Below, in pieces: positions 8,242 through 17,104 of a stretch of 64,000 nt of DNA. This DNA is from Bacillota bacterium. Its GTDB lineage: Bacteria; Bacillota; Clostridia; Oscillospirales; Ruminococcaceae. Where the stretch lies: assembly GCA_023439835.1 (NCBI GenBank), contig JAEXUW010000009.1, positions 193,185 to 257,184 on the forward strand, written 5' to 3'. The notes under the pieces were generated by a model. That model was given only the letters and a program-made list of their open reading frames with translations. It was not told the DNA's origin and did no database searches. The first letter of the stretch is position 1. Each line of letters starts with the position of its first letter. Position numbers and translations under genes: made by a program.

Positions 8242-8790
8242 ATGAGAGTTATTTCCGGTGCGGTTAGAGGGAAAAAACTGAAAGCCCTTGAGGGACTTGA
8301 CACAAGACCAACATCCGACATGGTTAAGGAGGCTCTTTTCAATATTATCCAATTTGATGTTCCGGGTGCGTCTGTGCTTGACCTTTTCGGCGGCTCAGGT
8401 CAGCTCGGCATTGAAGCCCTCAGCAGAGGTGCGTCAAAAGCAATGTTCGTTGACAGCTCTAAAGTCGCTTGTGACGTGATAAGGGATAATATTTCACAAA
8501 CAGGCTTTTTAGAAAACGCAAAGGTCGTTAATCTTGACAGCATTGATTTTTTAAAAAGCTCAAAGGGCGGCTTTGATATTGCACTTCTTGACCCGCCCTA
8601 TAATAAAGGAATACTCCAAAGCGTTCTTCCGCTTATCGACAGACTGATGAACACCGGCGCTGTTATTATCTGTGAGCATGAATCAGGGCTTAAGCTTCCC
8701 GAAAAGGTTGAAAGAATGGTTCTCGCAAAAACATACAGATACGGGCGTATATCGCTTTCGAGATATATTATCGGGGAGGAAACAGAATGA
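8242..8790 (+). CDS. rsmD: 16S rRNA (guanine-966 N2)-methyltransferase
   Basis: SAM-dependent methyltransferase of 182 residues acting on 16S rRNA. It begins with the family's MRVISGAVRGKKL opening and TRPTSDMVKEALFNI. The SAM site LDLFGGSGQLGIEALSRGA lies near 47-65. The catalytic DPPY (LLDPPYNKG) is near 117-125. It overlaps coaD by 4 nt (ATGA), the usual rsmD-coaD arrangement in Firmicutes, so the two are translated together. Confidence 0.96.
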   Translation: MRVISGAVRGKKLKALEGLDTRPTSDMVKEALFNIIQFDVPGASVLDLFGGSGQLGIEALSRGASKAMFVDSSKVACDVIRDNISQTGFLENAKVVNLDSIDFLKSSKGGFDIALLDPPYNKGILQSVLPLIDRLMNTGAVIICEHESGLKLPEKVERMVLAKTYRYGRISLSRYIIGEETE

Positions 8791-9272
8791 GAATAGCCGT
8801 ATGCCCGGGGAGTTTTGACCCTGTCACTCTCGGTCACCTTGATATAATGACACGTGCTTCAAAGCTTTTTGATAAGGTTATTGTTCTTGTGTCAACCAAT
8901 CCGCTCAAAAGTGCGAGCTTCACCGCTGACGAAAGAGTTTTCATGCTCAAGGAAGTTTCAAAGGACCTTGGCAATATTGAGGTTGACGTTTTTCAAGGGC
9001 TTCTTGCTGATTACTTGAAGCTGACAGGCGCCTGTGCGATAGTTAAAGGGCTTCGCGCTGTAAGCGACTTTGAATATGAGTTTCAGATGGCTCTTGCCAA
9101 CAAAAAGCTTTATAATGAAGCCGAAACTGTTTTTCTCACAACGAGCGCCGAGAATATGTATCTAAGCTCAAGCGTGGTTAAACAGATTGCAAGCTTCGGC
9201 GGCGATATAAGCCATTTTGTTCCAGAATCTATTCTTCAGATAATAAAAAACAGACTTATAAAGGGAGTGTAG
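8787..9272 (+). CDS. coaD: Phosphopantetheine adenylyltransferase
   Basis: Penultimate step of coenzyme A synthesis: it transfers AMP from ATP to 4'-phosphopantetheine. The 161-residue length is typical. Visible signatures are GSFDPVTLGHLDI (nucleotidyltransferase HxGH-type motif, residues 8-20), KGLRAVSDFEYEFQMA near 88-103, and YLSSSVVKQIA near 124-134, the counterpart of the usual ISSTxVR segment. Translationally coupled to rsmD and followed 4 nt later by the coiled-coil gene. Confidence 0.97.
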   Translation: MRIAVCPGSFDPVTLGHLDIMTRASKLFDKVIVLVSTNPLKSASFTADERVFMLKEVSKDLGNIEVDVFQGLLADYLKLTGACAIVKGLRAVSDFEYEFQMALANKKLYNEAETVFLTTSAENMYLSSSVVKQIASFGGDISHFVPESILQIIKNRLIKGV

Positions 9273-9276
9273 CTTT

Positions 9277-9735
9277 ATGACAATAGATGAAATCCTTGAT
9301 ATGATGGACGAGCTTCTCGACAAGGCTGTGTCTGTTCCGTTCACTCAGAAAAAAAGCCTTGTGGAGGTTGAAAAGCTCCGAGAATACATCGACGCAATAC
9401 GCTATAACATGCCGACTGAAATTAAACGAGCGAAGGAAATGGTTTTCGACCGCACGCAGATAATTGAGGAAGCCAAAAAGGAAGCCGACAGAATTATCAA
9501 AAGAGCGGAGGAACGTGCAAAGCTCCTTGTCAATGAAGAGGATATTGTTAAGCAGGCTACCGTCAAGGCAAACGAGCTTCTCACAAACGCACAGACCAAA
9601 GAGAAGGAAATACGCTGTGCTATGTGTGAAAAGATGGACGAGATGCTAAACGAAACAGAAAATATGCTAAGCAAGAATCTGTCTGACATTAAACAAACAA
9701 GAAACCTTATTCATTCCACAGGGAAGAAAAAATAG
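9277..9735 (+). CDS. Coiled-coil protein downstream of coaD
   Basis: A 152-residue, highly charged, almost fully helical protein. Residues about 45-100 form a Glu/Lys/Ala-rich coiled coil resembling V/F-type ATPase peripheral-stalk or DivIVA-like helices. Proteins of this kind are often named 'ATPase' or 'vacuolar H+-ATPase subunit H-like' when found after rsmD-coaD in Clostridia, but no ATP-binding motif is visible and I would not assign a function. It lies 4 nt after coaD and 21 nt before nadA, so the four genes from rsmD to nadA may form one operon. Confidence 0.7.
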   Translation: MTIDEILDMMDELLDKAVSVPFTQKKSLVEVEKLREYIDAIRYNMPTEIKRAKEMVFDRTQIIEEAKKEADRIIKRAEERAKLLVNEEDIVKQATVKANELLTNAQTKEKEIRCAMCEKMDEMLNETENMLSKNLSDIKQTRNLIHSTGKKK

Positions 9736-9756
9736 TACATAGACGGAGTGTATGTT

Positions 9757-10665
9757 ATGCTTGGAAATATACAGAATAAACTAATGGCGCTTAAAAAGGA
9801 ACGTGACGTTCTTGTTCTTGCGCACAGCTATCAATCTCCTGAAATTATTGAGATTGCCGACGCTGTGGGCGATTCCTTTGCGCTTAGTACAATCGCTCAA
9901 AAATTCCCTCACAGGAATGTTGTGCTCTGTGGCGTGAGATTTATGGCTGAAACCGTTAAAATTCTCTGCCCTGAAAAAAATGTTATTCTGCCAAATCCAG
10001 CCGCAACCTGCCCCATGGCTGAACAGCTTTCGCCAAGTGAGATTTTAAAGTTTCGAGAGAAAAACCCTATCTTTAAGGTCGTCGCTTATATCAACACCAC
10101 GACTGAGCTTAAGTCGGTGTCTGACGTCTGCGTTACCTCATCAAGTGCGGTTAGAATAGTTGAGAAAATAAAAAGCCCTGTTCTTTTTATTCCGGACAAG
10201 AATTTAGGCTCGTATGTAAAGTCCTGCCTTCCCGGAAAGGATATTATTTTGATGCAGGGGTGTTGCCCTGTTCATGACGTGGTCAGTGAGGAGGATGTTA
10301 AAAAAGCGAAGGAGCTTTATCCTAATGCAAAATTCGCAATGCATCCTGAGCTTAGACCGGAGGTTATAAAGCATGCTGACTATGTCGGCTCGACTTCTGG
10401 CATAATTGATTATGCCTCAACGGTTGAGGGTGATATAGTGGTCGGAACGGAAAAAAGCATTTCAGATACGCTGAGCCTGAAATATCCGACACGGCGCTTT
10501 CCTCTTCTTTCAAAGAAGCTCATGTGCCCTGATATGAGAATCACAACGCTTCTTGATGTTTTTAAAGCAGTTGTCGGAACAGGTGGCGAAAATATCGAGC
10601 TTGATGAAGAGCTTAGGCTTAAAGCAAAAATCCCGATTGATGCAATGATTGAACTTGGTAAATAA
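9757..10665 (+). CDS. nadA: Quinolinate synthase, first copy
   Basis: Condenses iminoaspartate with dihydroxyacetone phosphate to quinolinate in de novo NAD synthesis, using a [4Fe-4S] cluster. All three expected cluster cysteines are present: NPAATCPMAEQ, QGCCPVH and MCPDM. The substrate-binding AHSYQ motif lies near residue 23. The 302-residue length matches single-lobed bacterial NadA. The start is the ATG at 9757 with CGGAG 8 nt upstream; a GTG 9 nt earlier overlaps that site. No nadB or nadC is adjacent. A paralog with the same key residues lies at 14700-15611. Confidence 0.95.
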   Translation: MLGNIQNKLMALKKERDVLVLAHSYQSPEIIEIADAVGDSFALSTIAQKFPHRNVVLCGVRFMAETVKILCPEKNVILPNPAATCPMAEQLSPSEILKFREKNPIFKVVAYINTTTELKSVSDVCVTSSSAVRIVEKIKSPVLFIPDKNLGSYVKSCLPGKDIILMQGCCPVHDVVSEEDVKKAKELYPNAKFAMHPELRPEVIKHADYVGSTSGIIDYASTVEGDIVVGTEKSISDTLSLKYPTRRFPLLSKKLMCPDMRITTLLDVFKAVVGTGGENIELDEELRLKAKIPIDAMIELGK

Positions 10666-10673
10666 TTTATCAC

Positions 10674-10702
10674 TTGACAAAGTTTGATTATTATAATATA
10701 AT
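10674..10702 (+). promoter_or_regulatory. Sigma-A promoter of the fluoride riboswitch transcript
   Basis: TTGACA (10674-10679) and TATAAT (10697-10702) with a 17-bp spacer, an exact consensus pair. It places the transcript start just before the aptamer. Confidence 0.8.
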
Positions 10703-10713
10703 CATGTTAATAT

Positions 10714-10772
10714 AAAGGGAATGAAGTTCTCCCGAGGGTTAGCCCTGAACCGCTGATATGCTGATGACTTCT
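10714..10772 (+). ncRNA. Fluoride riboswitch (crcB motif)
   Basis: The segment carries the crcB aptamer features in order: a GGGA...TTCTCCC stem, the AACCGCTGATATGC part and the GCTGATGACTTCT end. Its 3' part is also the 5' arm of a terminator (10760-10803), so aptamer folding and termination compete. Fluoride binding should let transcription proceed into the antiporter gene. Known fluoride riboswitches precede crcB/fluc, CLC-F and some Na+/H+ antiporter genes. Confidence 0.9.
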
Positions 10773-10803
10773 GTGATTGTATCGCAGAGGCATCGGCTTT
10801 TTT
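10760..10803 (+). terminator. Terminator stem of the fluoride riboswitch
   Basis: GCTGATGACTTCTG pairs with CAGAGGCATCGGC (one bulge, two G-U pairs) and six T residues follow. The 5' arm overlaps the end of the aptamer, the standard arrangement for fluoride-induced antitermination. Confidence 0.85.
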
Positions 10804-10835
10804 GTTGCCTCTGCTAAATGAATGGAGAGATAAAA

Positions 10836-12023
10836 ATGCTACTATCGCTTGCACTTGTTTTTTTATTGGGAATGACACTGGGCAAATTTTTTGAGAAAAT
10901 AAAGCTTCCTAGCCTTTTGGGAATGCTTTTGACAGGGATTATTCTCGGACCTTATGCTTTAAAACTTCTAGATGATTCAATTTTGAATATCTCAACCGAA
11001 CTGCGTCAGATTGCACTGATAATTATACTGACGCGGGCTGGACTAAACCTCGACATCAAGGACCTTAAAAAAGTCGGGCGAAGCGCTATACTTATGTGTT
11101 TTGTTCCAGCCTGCTTTGAGATTGGCGCTATGGTTTTGATTGCACCGTCGCTATTTGAAATAACACGCCTTGAGGCAGCTATCATGGGAACAGTCGTTGC
11201 CGCTGTATCCCCTGCCGTCATTGTTCCGAGAATGCTCAAGCTAATAGAAGGCGGCTATGGGAAAGATAAAAGCATTCCCCAATTGATAATGGCGGGCGCA
11301 TCTGTCGATGATGTTTTCGTAATTGTGCTGTTCACTGCTTTTACCGGTTTGGCAAAGGGCGGTGAAATCAGCGCCGCTAGCTTTCTGACTATTCCGACAG
11401 CGATTGCTTTTGGGCTTGGTGGCGGAGTACTTGTTGGAATAGTTCTTTCAATTTTTTTCACACGGTTTCATATTCGCGACAGTGGCAAGGTAATAATTAT
11501 TCTTAGTGTATCATTTCTTCTCGTGACTCTAGAGCATAGTATAAGCGGGCTTGTCGGATTTTCAGGACTTCTGGCAGTTATGGCACTTGGAGGAACTATT
11601 CAGCAACGTAAATATGAGGTATCACGCCGACTCTCTCAAAAATTTTCAAAATTATGGGTTGGTGCCGAGGTTCTTCTTTTTGTTCTTGTCGGTGCAACCG
11701 TAAACATCAGCCATGCTCTTAAAGCCGGTCTGTCAGCAGTTATTCTGATTCTGCTGGTATTGATATTTAGATTGGCGGGCGTTTTTGTTTGCTTGATAAA
11801 AACAAAGCTCAACAAAAAAGAGCGTCTTTTTTCAGCGATTGCATATATGCCAAAAGCAACCGTTCAGGCGGCAATCGGCGGAATTCCGCTCTCGATGGGA
11901 CTTTCATGCGGAAATATTGTTTTGACGGTTGCGGTTCTGTCTATTCTTATTACTGCACCGCTAGGCGCAATATTAATTGACACCTCGTATAAGCGTCTAT
12001 TATCAAAATCCGAAAAGCACTAG
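10836..12023 (+). CDS. Cation/proton antiporter under fluoride riboswitch control
   Basis: A 395-residue monovalent cation/proton antiporter of the CPA superfamily (Na_H_Exchanger domain across the length, about 12 membrane segments). Visible motifs include LLGMLLTGIILGPY near the N-terminus, ILTRAGLNLD, and GASVDDVFVIVLFTAF, where the DD pair is the likely ion site. The start is the ATG at 10836 with GGAGAG 6 nt upstream. The fluoride riboswitch suggests a role in fluoride tolerance, perhaps restoring pH or cation balance when HF enters; that role is inferred. It has no RCK domain, unlike the antiporter at 1315. Confidence 0.9.
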   Translation: MLLSLALVFLLGMTLGKFFEKIKLPSLLGMLLTGIILGPYALKLLDDSILNISTELRQIALIIILTRAGLNLDIKDLKKVGRSAILMCFVPACFEIGAMVLIAPSLFEITRLEAAIMGTVVAAVSPAVIVPRMLKLIEGGYGKDKSIPQLIMAGASVDDVFVIVLFTAFTGLAKGGEISAASFLTIPTAIAFGLGGGVLVGIVLSIFFTRFHIRDSGKVIIILSVSFLLVTLEHSISGLVGFSGLLAVMALGGTIQQRKYEVSRRLSQKFSKLWVGAEVLLFVLVGATVNISHALKAGLSAVILILLVLIFRLAGVFVCLIKTKLNKKERLFSAIAYMPKATVQAAIGGIPLSMGLSCGNIVLTVAVLSILITAPLGAILIDTSYKRLLSKSEKH

Positions 12024-12063
12024 AAAAATCCCCACGCTTCATTGTGCGAAGCATGGGGTTTTA
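12024..12063. terminator. Bidirectional intrinsic terminator
   Basis: AAAATCCCCACGCTTC pairs with GAAGCATGGGGTTTT across a short loop, with one mismatch. It lies between the convergent antiporter and GH94 genes. Confidence 0.8.
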
Positions 12064-12066
12064 TTT

Positions 12067-14463
12067 CTATCCGAGAGTAATTTCAATTGTGTTGTTTTCT
12101 TTTAGCTTATCCGCAAAAATATAGCTTTTGTCGAGTTGTTCACCGTTTAAATAAATCTCTCGAACTCCGCTTTGAACATGAGCTGGGTTCTTTATAGAAA
12201 TACTCAGCTTTTTGCCCCTGAATATTTTCTCAATAGAAAGTCCGTCCCACTCCGCCGGAATAGCAGGCTCAATACTTAGTCCGTTCGCATCAGGGCGCAT
12301 ACCGAGAATACCCTCAACACAGCCAACCATAACAGTTGACGCCGTTCCTGTCAGCCAATGCACATGAGCACGTCCCTCATACGGTGAAGCTTTGCTTTCA
12401 ATAAACTGACCGTGAACATACGGCTCTGATACTCTTATTTCTGCCTTGTCGTTCATAGAAGCGGGGCTAGACTCCATAAAATACTCAAAGGCTCTGTTTC
12501 CGTGACCGAGCATAGCCTCGGCTAGAATCACCCAACCCTGAGGCTGTGCAAAAATACCGCCGTTTTCTTTGGTGTCGGGGTTGAAAACCTGCATGAGCGC
12601 ACCCTCAAAGTGATGGAATCTGTAAGGTGGCTCAAGGAGCTTGACACCGTATGGAGTATTCAGCAAGCTGTGAACGCTTTCCATCGCTGTGTCAGCCTTG
12701 TCTTTAGGAGCAAAACCTGAAATTACCGACCAGCTTTGAGGATTAAGCCACATATTCGCCTCGGGATCCTTTTTCGCACCGACGATTATACCGTCCTCAC
12801 GAATGCCTCTTATATATCTGTCCTCATCCCAGCATTTATCAAGAGCCACACCAAGCTCACTCTGAACCTTAGTAATATATTCGGCGTATTGAGCGTCGCC
12901 TTTTTCCACTGCCATTTCCTTGATAACAGACATTGCATAATAAAGCTGAAAGGCAACAAACGTTGACTCACCTTTTTCGCCAAGTCTGAGGCAGTCGTTC
13001 CAGTCCGCATGAAGTCCGGCTGGCATTCTATTGCTACCAAGACGCTCCATTGAGAATCTTATTGCACGCTTCAAATGCTCATAGACAGTGTCCTCTCCCC
13101 CATTAGCATAAACGATAACCTCGTCAAGAAACGCCTTGTTTCCGCTTTCGCCTATATATTTTACAATCGTCGGGAATAGCCACAGAGCATCATCAGCACG
13201 ATATGACGGATGCCCTGTTGCTTTAACATAAGAAGCATCGTCGGGGGTATCCTCATGCCCTGCGTTATGATCAAACTTTACCAGAGGAAGCCCGCCCCCA
13301 TTGTCAACCTGAGCCGAAAGCATAAAGCGGATTTTTTCGCAAGCCATTTCTGGGTCAAGGTGAATAATTCCCTGAATATCCTGAACAGTATCGCGATAGC
13401 CATAACCGTTTCTAAGCCCGCAATAGACAAATGACGCTGCCCTTGACCAGATGAATGTTATAAAGCACTGATACGCATTCCACACGTTTACCATGTTATT
13501 GAATTCAGGGCTGGGCGTGTTGACTTTGAAATTAGCAAGCTTTTCATGCCAGAAGCTCTTAAGCTCGTCCACTTCCTCACAAACTCTTCCCTTAGTTTCA
13601 TACAGGCTGATTATTTCATCAGCAACAGTCGGTGTCGCCTGACCAAGAAGGAATATAATCTCTTTGGTTTCGCCTGGATTAAGCTCAAGCTCAGTCTGAA
13701 GTGCACCGCACGAATTTGAGTTGAAGTTCATTACGCCGTCACATTCACCGTTTTCAACAGCAATAGGATTTGAATAGGTTCTGTATCCGCCTATAAAATC
13801 TGATAAGCTTCCGCAGGCGGTGTTAACCTTCGCTCCAGCCATTCCGAAAAATCTTTCACTTCCGTTAAAGCCATTCTCGTCACGTCCGCTGAATTCATTT
13901 ATTCTCTGAACAATTTTGTTGCCCTCAAGGCTTGTTCTTGTTATAAAAAGAGTGTACTGAAGATTAATCTGATCCTGCTCATAATTGCTTTCGTTTGTGA
14001 ACTCAACAAAGCCGAACAGTGACAGCTTTCTTTGCTTGTCATCCTTGTTTGTGACCTTACAGCTCCAAACTTCATAGGTTTTCCCCGCGGGAACATAATA
14101 GGACGTTTCGCTTTCAATCTTCTTGTATTCAGAGGTTATGACGGTATAGCCTGTTCCGTGGCGACAGATGCTTTTATAGCTGTCTAGTGGCTTCCCCACT
14201 GGTTGCCACGATGCTGACCAATAGTCCTTGTCCTGTGTATCGTGAAGATAAATATAGCGTCCGGGAAGGTCCATATCAGAATTAAAGCGAAAGCGTGTAA
14301 TTCTCCCCTTAGCGCCGGACTTTACAAAGCTGTATCCCGCTGCATTGTTTGAAATTATCGCACCGTATTCAGGTGAGCCAAGGTAGTTTGCCCAAGGTGC
14401 CGGTGTGTTTGGTTTGTCGATGACATATTCTTTGTTTTCCATATCAAAAAAGCCGAATCTCAT
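12067..14463 (-). CDS. GH94 cellobiose phosphorylase
   Basis: Cytosolic phosphorolysis of cellobiose to glucose-1-phosphate and glucose. It opens with MRFGFFDMENKEYVI and has WANYLGSPEYGAIISNNAAGYSF, typical of cellobiose phosphorylases. A beta-sandwich domain precedes an (alpha/alpha)6 barrel. The general acid Asp lies in the DWNDCL segment near residue 480, and the late THWLTG-like HVHWLTGTAS motif near 720 is part of the phosphate site. Its 798-residue length is usual. The ATG at 14463 has AAGGAG 8 nt upstream; a GTG 9 nt earlier overlaps the ribosome binding site. No sugar transporter is adjacent. Specificity for cellobiose over related beta-glucans is inferred. Confidence 0.92.
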   Translation of the reverse strand: MRFGFFDMENKEYVIDKPNTPAPWANYLGSPEYGAIISNNAAGYSFVKSGAKGRITRFRFNSDMDLPGRYIYLHDTQDKDYWSASWQPVGKPLDSYKSICRHGTGYTVITSEYKKIESETSYYVPAGKTYEVWSCKVTNKDDKQRKLSLFGFVEFTNESNYEQDQINLQYTLFITRTSLEGNKIVQRINEFSGRDENGFNGSERFFGMAGAKVNTACGSLSDFIGGYRTYSNPIAVENGECDGVMNFNSNSCGALQTELELNPGETKEIIFLLGQATPTVADEIISLYETKGRVCEEVDELKSFWHEKLANFKVNTPSPEFNNMVNVWNAYQCFITFIWSRAASFVYCGLRNGYGYRDTVQDIQGIIHLDPEMACEKIRFMLSAQVDNGGGLPLVKFDHNAGHEDTPDDASYVKATGHPSYRADDALWLFPTIVKYIGESGNKAFLDEVIVYANGGEDTVYEHLKRAIRFSMERLGSNRMPAGLHADWNDCLRLGEKGESTFVAFQLYYAMSVIKEMAVEKGDAQYAEYITKVQSELGVALDKCWDEDRYIRGIREDGIIVGAKKDPEANMWLNPQSWSVISGFAPKDKADTAMESVHSLLNTPYGVKLLEPPYRFHHFEGALMQVFNPDTKENGGIFAQPQGWVILAEAMLGHGNRAFEYFMESSPASMNDKAEIRVSEPYVHGQFIESKASPYEGRAHVHWLTGTASTVMVGCVEGILGMRPDANGLSIEPAIPAEWDGLSIEKIFRGKKLSISIKNPAHVQSGVREIYLNGEQLDKSYIFADKLKENNTIEITLG

Positions 14464-14576
14464 TGTGTGCACTCCTTTTTCATCAAGTAAGATAACGATT
14501 ACATTATTGTATAATTATAATATCATTATTCTAATCTATTTTCAAGGGGGTTGAAAAATTTTTATGAAAACTTTTG

Positions 14577-14605
14577 TTGACTTTCTCATGAAAATAAGGT
14601 ATTCT
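14577..14605 (+). promoter_or_regulatory. Sigma-A-type promoter of the second nadA
   Basis: TTGACT (14577-14582) and TATTCT (14600-14605) with a 17-bp spacer. The rest of the 14464-14699 gap is AT-rich and shows no other clear element. Confidence 0.5.
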
Positions 14606-14699
14606 AAATTCATAGCATTTTTATATGATATGAAGAATATGCATACTTTATCAATTTAAGGGCAAATTGTTTTTAGCGATATTGAAAAGGGAGGATCAG

Positions 14700-15611
14700 A
14701 TGCTAAAGGATATTCAAGCGGAAATAATCAGAATAAAAAACGAGCAGGATATTTGTATTCTTGCCCACAGCTATCAAGCAAGAGAAATTGTTGAGGTCGC
14801 CGATTTTTCGGGAGATTCATTTCAGCTGAGCGTAATGGCACAGAAAGCCCCCCAGAAAAAAATTCTCATGTGCGGCGTTAGGTTCATGGCGGAAACTGTT
14901 AAAATCCTCTCGCCTGAAAAGACTGTTCTTCTGGTCAATCCCATTGCTGGTTGCCCCATGGCGGAGCAAATGGACAAGGAAATGATTGAATTTGTAAAAC
15001 AGCAAAACCCCGGCTTTACAGTAGTGGCATATATAAACACAACGGCAGAGCTTAAAACGGTTTGCGACGTTTGCGTCACCTCATCCTCCGCCGTGAAAAT
15101 TGTGAAAAAGCTTGAAAATGATAATATTATTTTCATTCCCGATATCAATTTGGGTAGCTATGTGGCACAGCAGGTTCCCGAAAAAAACATAAAGCTGTTA
15201 CATGGTGGCTGTCCGATTCATGCGGCTGTGTCGTTGAGTGATGTCGAAGCAGCAAGAGCCGCTCACCCAAATGCTGTTTTGCTTGTTCATCCTGAGTGTA
15301 TCCCCGCTGTGGTGAAGGAAGCCGATTATGTTGGTTCAACGTCGGGGATTATGGACTATGCAATCAACAGTGACAAAAAAGAATTCATCATCGGCACAGA
15401 AATGAGCATAGCAGAGCATCTTCAGTATATGTGCCCGAATAAAAAGTTTTATTATCTTTCTAAAAAAATACTATGCCCGAACATGAAAGCCACAACTCTT
15501 ATTGATCTTTATAACTGTGTCAGAGGCGATGGCGGTGAGGAGATAGTTCTTGACGACAAAACTATTATTGACGCAAGAAAATGCATCGACGAAATGATAA
15601 GGCTTGGATAA
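14700..15611 (+). CDS. nadA: Quinolinate synthase, second copy
   Basis: A 303-residue paralog of the NadA at 9757, with the same cluster cysteines (NPIAGCPMAEQ, GGCPIHAAV, LCPNMKATTL) and the AHSYQ motif. By eye about half of the residues are shared; the N-terminal half is the more conserved. The start is the ATG at 14700 with GGGAGG upstream. It is monocistronic, with its own promoter and terminator, unlike the first copy. Both look intact, so this is a functional duplicate rather than a decaying one. Why two are kept is not evident from the sequence. Confidence 0.93.
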   Translation: MLKDIQAEIIRIKNEQDICILAHSYQAREIVEVADFSGDSFQLSVMAQKAPQKKILMCGVRFMAETVKILSPEKTVLLVNPIAGCPMAEQMDKEMIEFVKQQNPGFTVVAYINTTAELKTVCDVCVTSSSAVKIVKKLENDNIIFIPDINLGSYVAQQVPEKNIKLLHGGCPIHAAVSLSDVEAARAAHPNAVLLVHPECIPAVVKEADYVGSTSGIMDYAINSDKKEFIIGTEMSIAEHLQYMCPNKKFYYLSKKILCPNMKATTLIDLYNCVRGDGGEEIVLDDKTIIDARKCIDEMIRLG

Positions 15612-15614
15612 AGA

Positions 15615-15651
15615 AACGGTCACACAATTTAGCTTTGTGTGACCGTTATTA
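15615..15651. terminator. Intrinsic terminator, bidirectional
   Basis: AACGGTCACACA (15615-15626) pairs with TGTGTGACCGTT (15636-15647). It separates nadA2 from the convergent TSCPD gene. Confidence 0.85.
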
Positions 15652-15654
15652 TTA

Positions 15655-15894
15655 TTAATTGTTTTCAATCGCCTGCGCAAGCTGATCAGGACAGGATGTT
15701 TTCTTATATCCGCAGGTTATGCCTTTAAGCTTTTGTATAACATCGTCAACCTTCATTCCCTTAACAAGTGCTGAAATGCCCTTAGCATTCCCATCGCATC
15801 CGCCGATGAATTTCACATCAGTAACAATCCCGTTTTCCTCATGAATTTCAATAAGTCTTGAGCAAACACCGCGAGGCTTATAGTCATATTTCAT
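15655..15894 (-). CDS. TSCPD-domain protein (TIGR03905 type)
   Basis: A 79-residue stand-alone TSCPD protein. The name-giving motif reads TSCPDQLAQAI near residues 66-76, with further cysteines in GVCSRL, GGCDGN and TCGYKK, suggesting a metal site. The TSCPD domain also occurs at the C-terminus of some vitamin B12-dependent ribonucleotide reductases; the stand-alone form has no established function. It starts 11 nt after the malic enzyme stop on the same strand, so the two are probably co-transcribed. Confidence 0.85.
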   Translation of the reverse strand: MKYDYKPRGVCSRLIEIHEENGIVTDVKFIGGCDGNAKGISALVKGMKVDDVIQKLKGITCGYKKTSCPDQLAQAIENN

Positions 15895-15905
15895 TTAAAT
15901 CACCG

Positions 15906-17078
15906 CTATATTCTCGCTATGCCCGAATCAACAGCCGCCTGTGCAACAGCCTTTGCGACCATTTCGGCAACATTTCTGTCAAAAGCATTGGGAAGAATAA
16001 AATCCGCTGAAAGCTGCTCATTCGAAACGCACGCAGCAATCGCTTCTGAAGCCGCCGCTTTCATTTTCTCATTGATGTCAGAAGCTCTGACAGAAAGCGC
16101 ACCCTTGAATATTCCGGGGAAGGCAAGCACGTTGTTTATCTGATTCGGGAAATCGCTACGCCCTGTTCCGACTATAAAAGCACCAGCTTCGAGAGCTTTG
16201 TCCGGCATTATTTCGGGAAGAGGATTTGCCATTGCAAAAACAATAGGCTTATCATTCATTGACTTTATCATTTCCGCCGTAACAAGATCAGGCTTTGAAA
16301 CACCGACAAATACATCGGCACCCTCCATTGCTTCAGCCAACCCGCCTGTTTTCTTGTTTTTGTTGGTAAGCTTTGATATTTCAGTATGAGCGGCGCTTAG
16401 CGACTGATCGCCCTCACATATAATTCCCTTTAAATCAACCATGATAATATTACCGACATTGAGCGTCATCAAATGCTTGGCAATAGCTATTCCTGCCGCA
16501 CCGGCACCGTTAATTACTATCGTAAGCTTTGTAATATCCTTTTTCGATACCTTGCAAGCGTTAATCATCGCTGCCGCAACAACAATTGCCGTACCATGCT
16601 GGTCGTCATGGAAAACTGGTATGTCAACACGTTCCTTGAGCTTTTTTTCAATCTCAAAGCACCTCGGCGCTGCGATATCCTCAAGATTAATTCCGCCAAA
16701 GCTCTGTGAAATAAGCTCAATCGTCCTGACAATTTCATCAGTATCCTTTGTTCCGATACAAATAGGAAAAGCGTCAACATCCGCAAATTCTTTGAACAAA
16801 GCACACTTGCCTTCCATTACGGGCATTCCCGCAAGAGGACCGATGTCGCCAAGCCCTAAAACAGCCGTACCGTCAGTTATGACAGCCACAAGATTTGAAC
16901 GCCTTGTCAGCTCATATGATAATTCGGGATTTTTCTGAATTTCAATACACGGACGGGCAACCCCCGGTGTGTATGCGTTTGATAGAGCCTCCCTATCGTT
17001 TATCGCCACCCTTGAGATAATTTCAATTTTACCGTTCCACTCTTTATGCTTTAAAAGAGAAGATTCCATAATATCCAT
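15906..17078 (-). CDS. NAD(P)-dependent malic enzyme
   Basis: Oxidative decarboxylation of malate to pyruvate. It has 390 residues, the short bacterial form. Visible features are SNAYTPGVARPCIEI near 33-47, the catalytic/metal segment GINLEDIAAPRCFEIE, VFHDDQHGTAIVV near 155-167 and the Rossmann loop INGAGAAGIAIAKHL near 190-204. The coenzyme preference cannot be fixed by eye. Upstream lies the PHP protein gene on the same strand. The start at 17078 has AGAGGAA about 10 nt upstream; an ATG three codons later is possible. Confidence 0.95.
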   Translation of the reverse strand: MDIMESSLLKHKEWNGKIEIISRVAINDREALSNAYTPGVARPCIEIQKNPELSYELTRRSNLVAVITDGTAVLGLGDIGPLAGMPVMEGKCALFKEFADVDAFPICIGTKDTDEIVRTIELISQSFGGINLEDIAAPRCFEIEKKLKERVDIPVFHDDQHGTAIVVAAAMINACKVSKKDITKLTIVINGAGAAGIAIAKHLMTLNVGNIIMVDLKGIICEGDQSLSAAHTEISKLTNKNKKTGGLAEAMEGADVFVGVSKPDLVTAEMIKSMNDKPIVFAMANPLPEIMPDKALEAGAFIVGTGRSDFPNQINNVLAFPGIFKGALSVRASDINEKMKAAASEAIAACVSNEQLSADFILPNAFDRNVAEMVAKAVAQAAVDSGIARI

Positions 17079-17104
17079 GCTGTGTTTTTCCTCTTTTCGA
17101 TATC

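Noticed and set aside
16441..16938. 165-codon plus-strand frame
   Set aside because: It lies fully antisense to the malic enzyme gene, whose motifs are certain.
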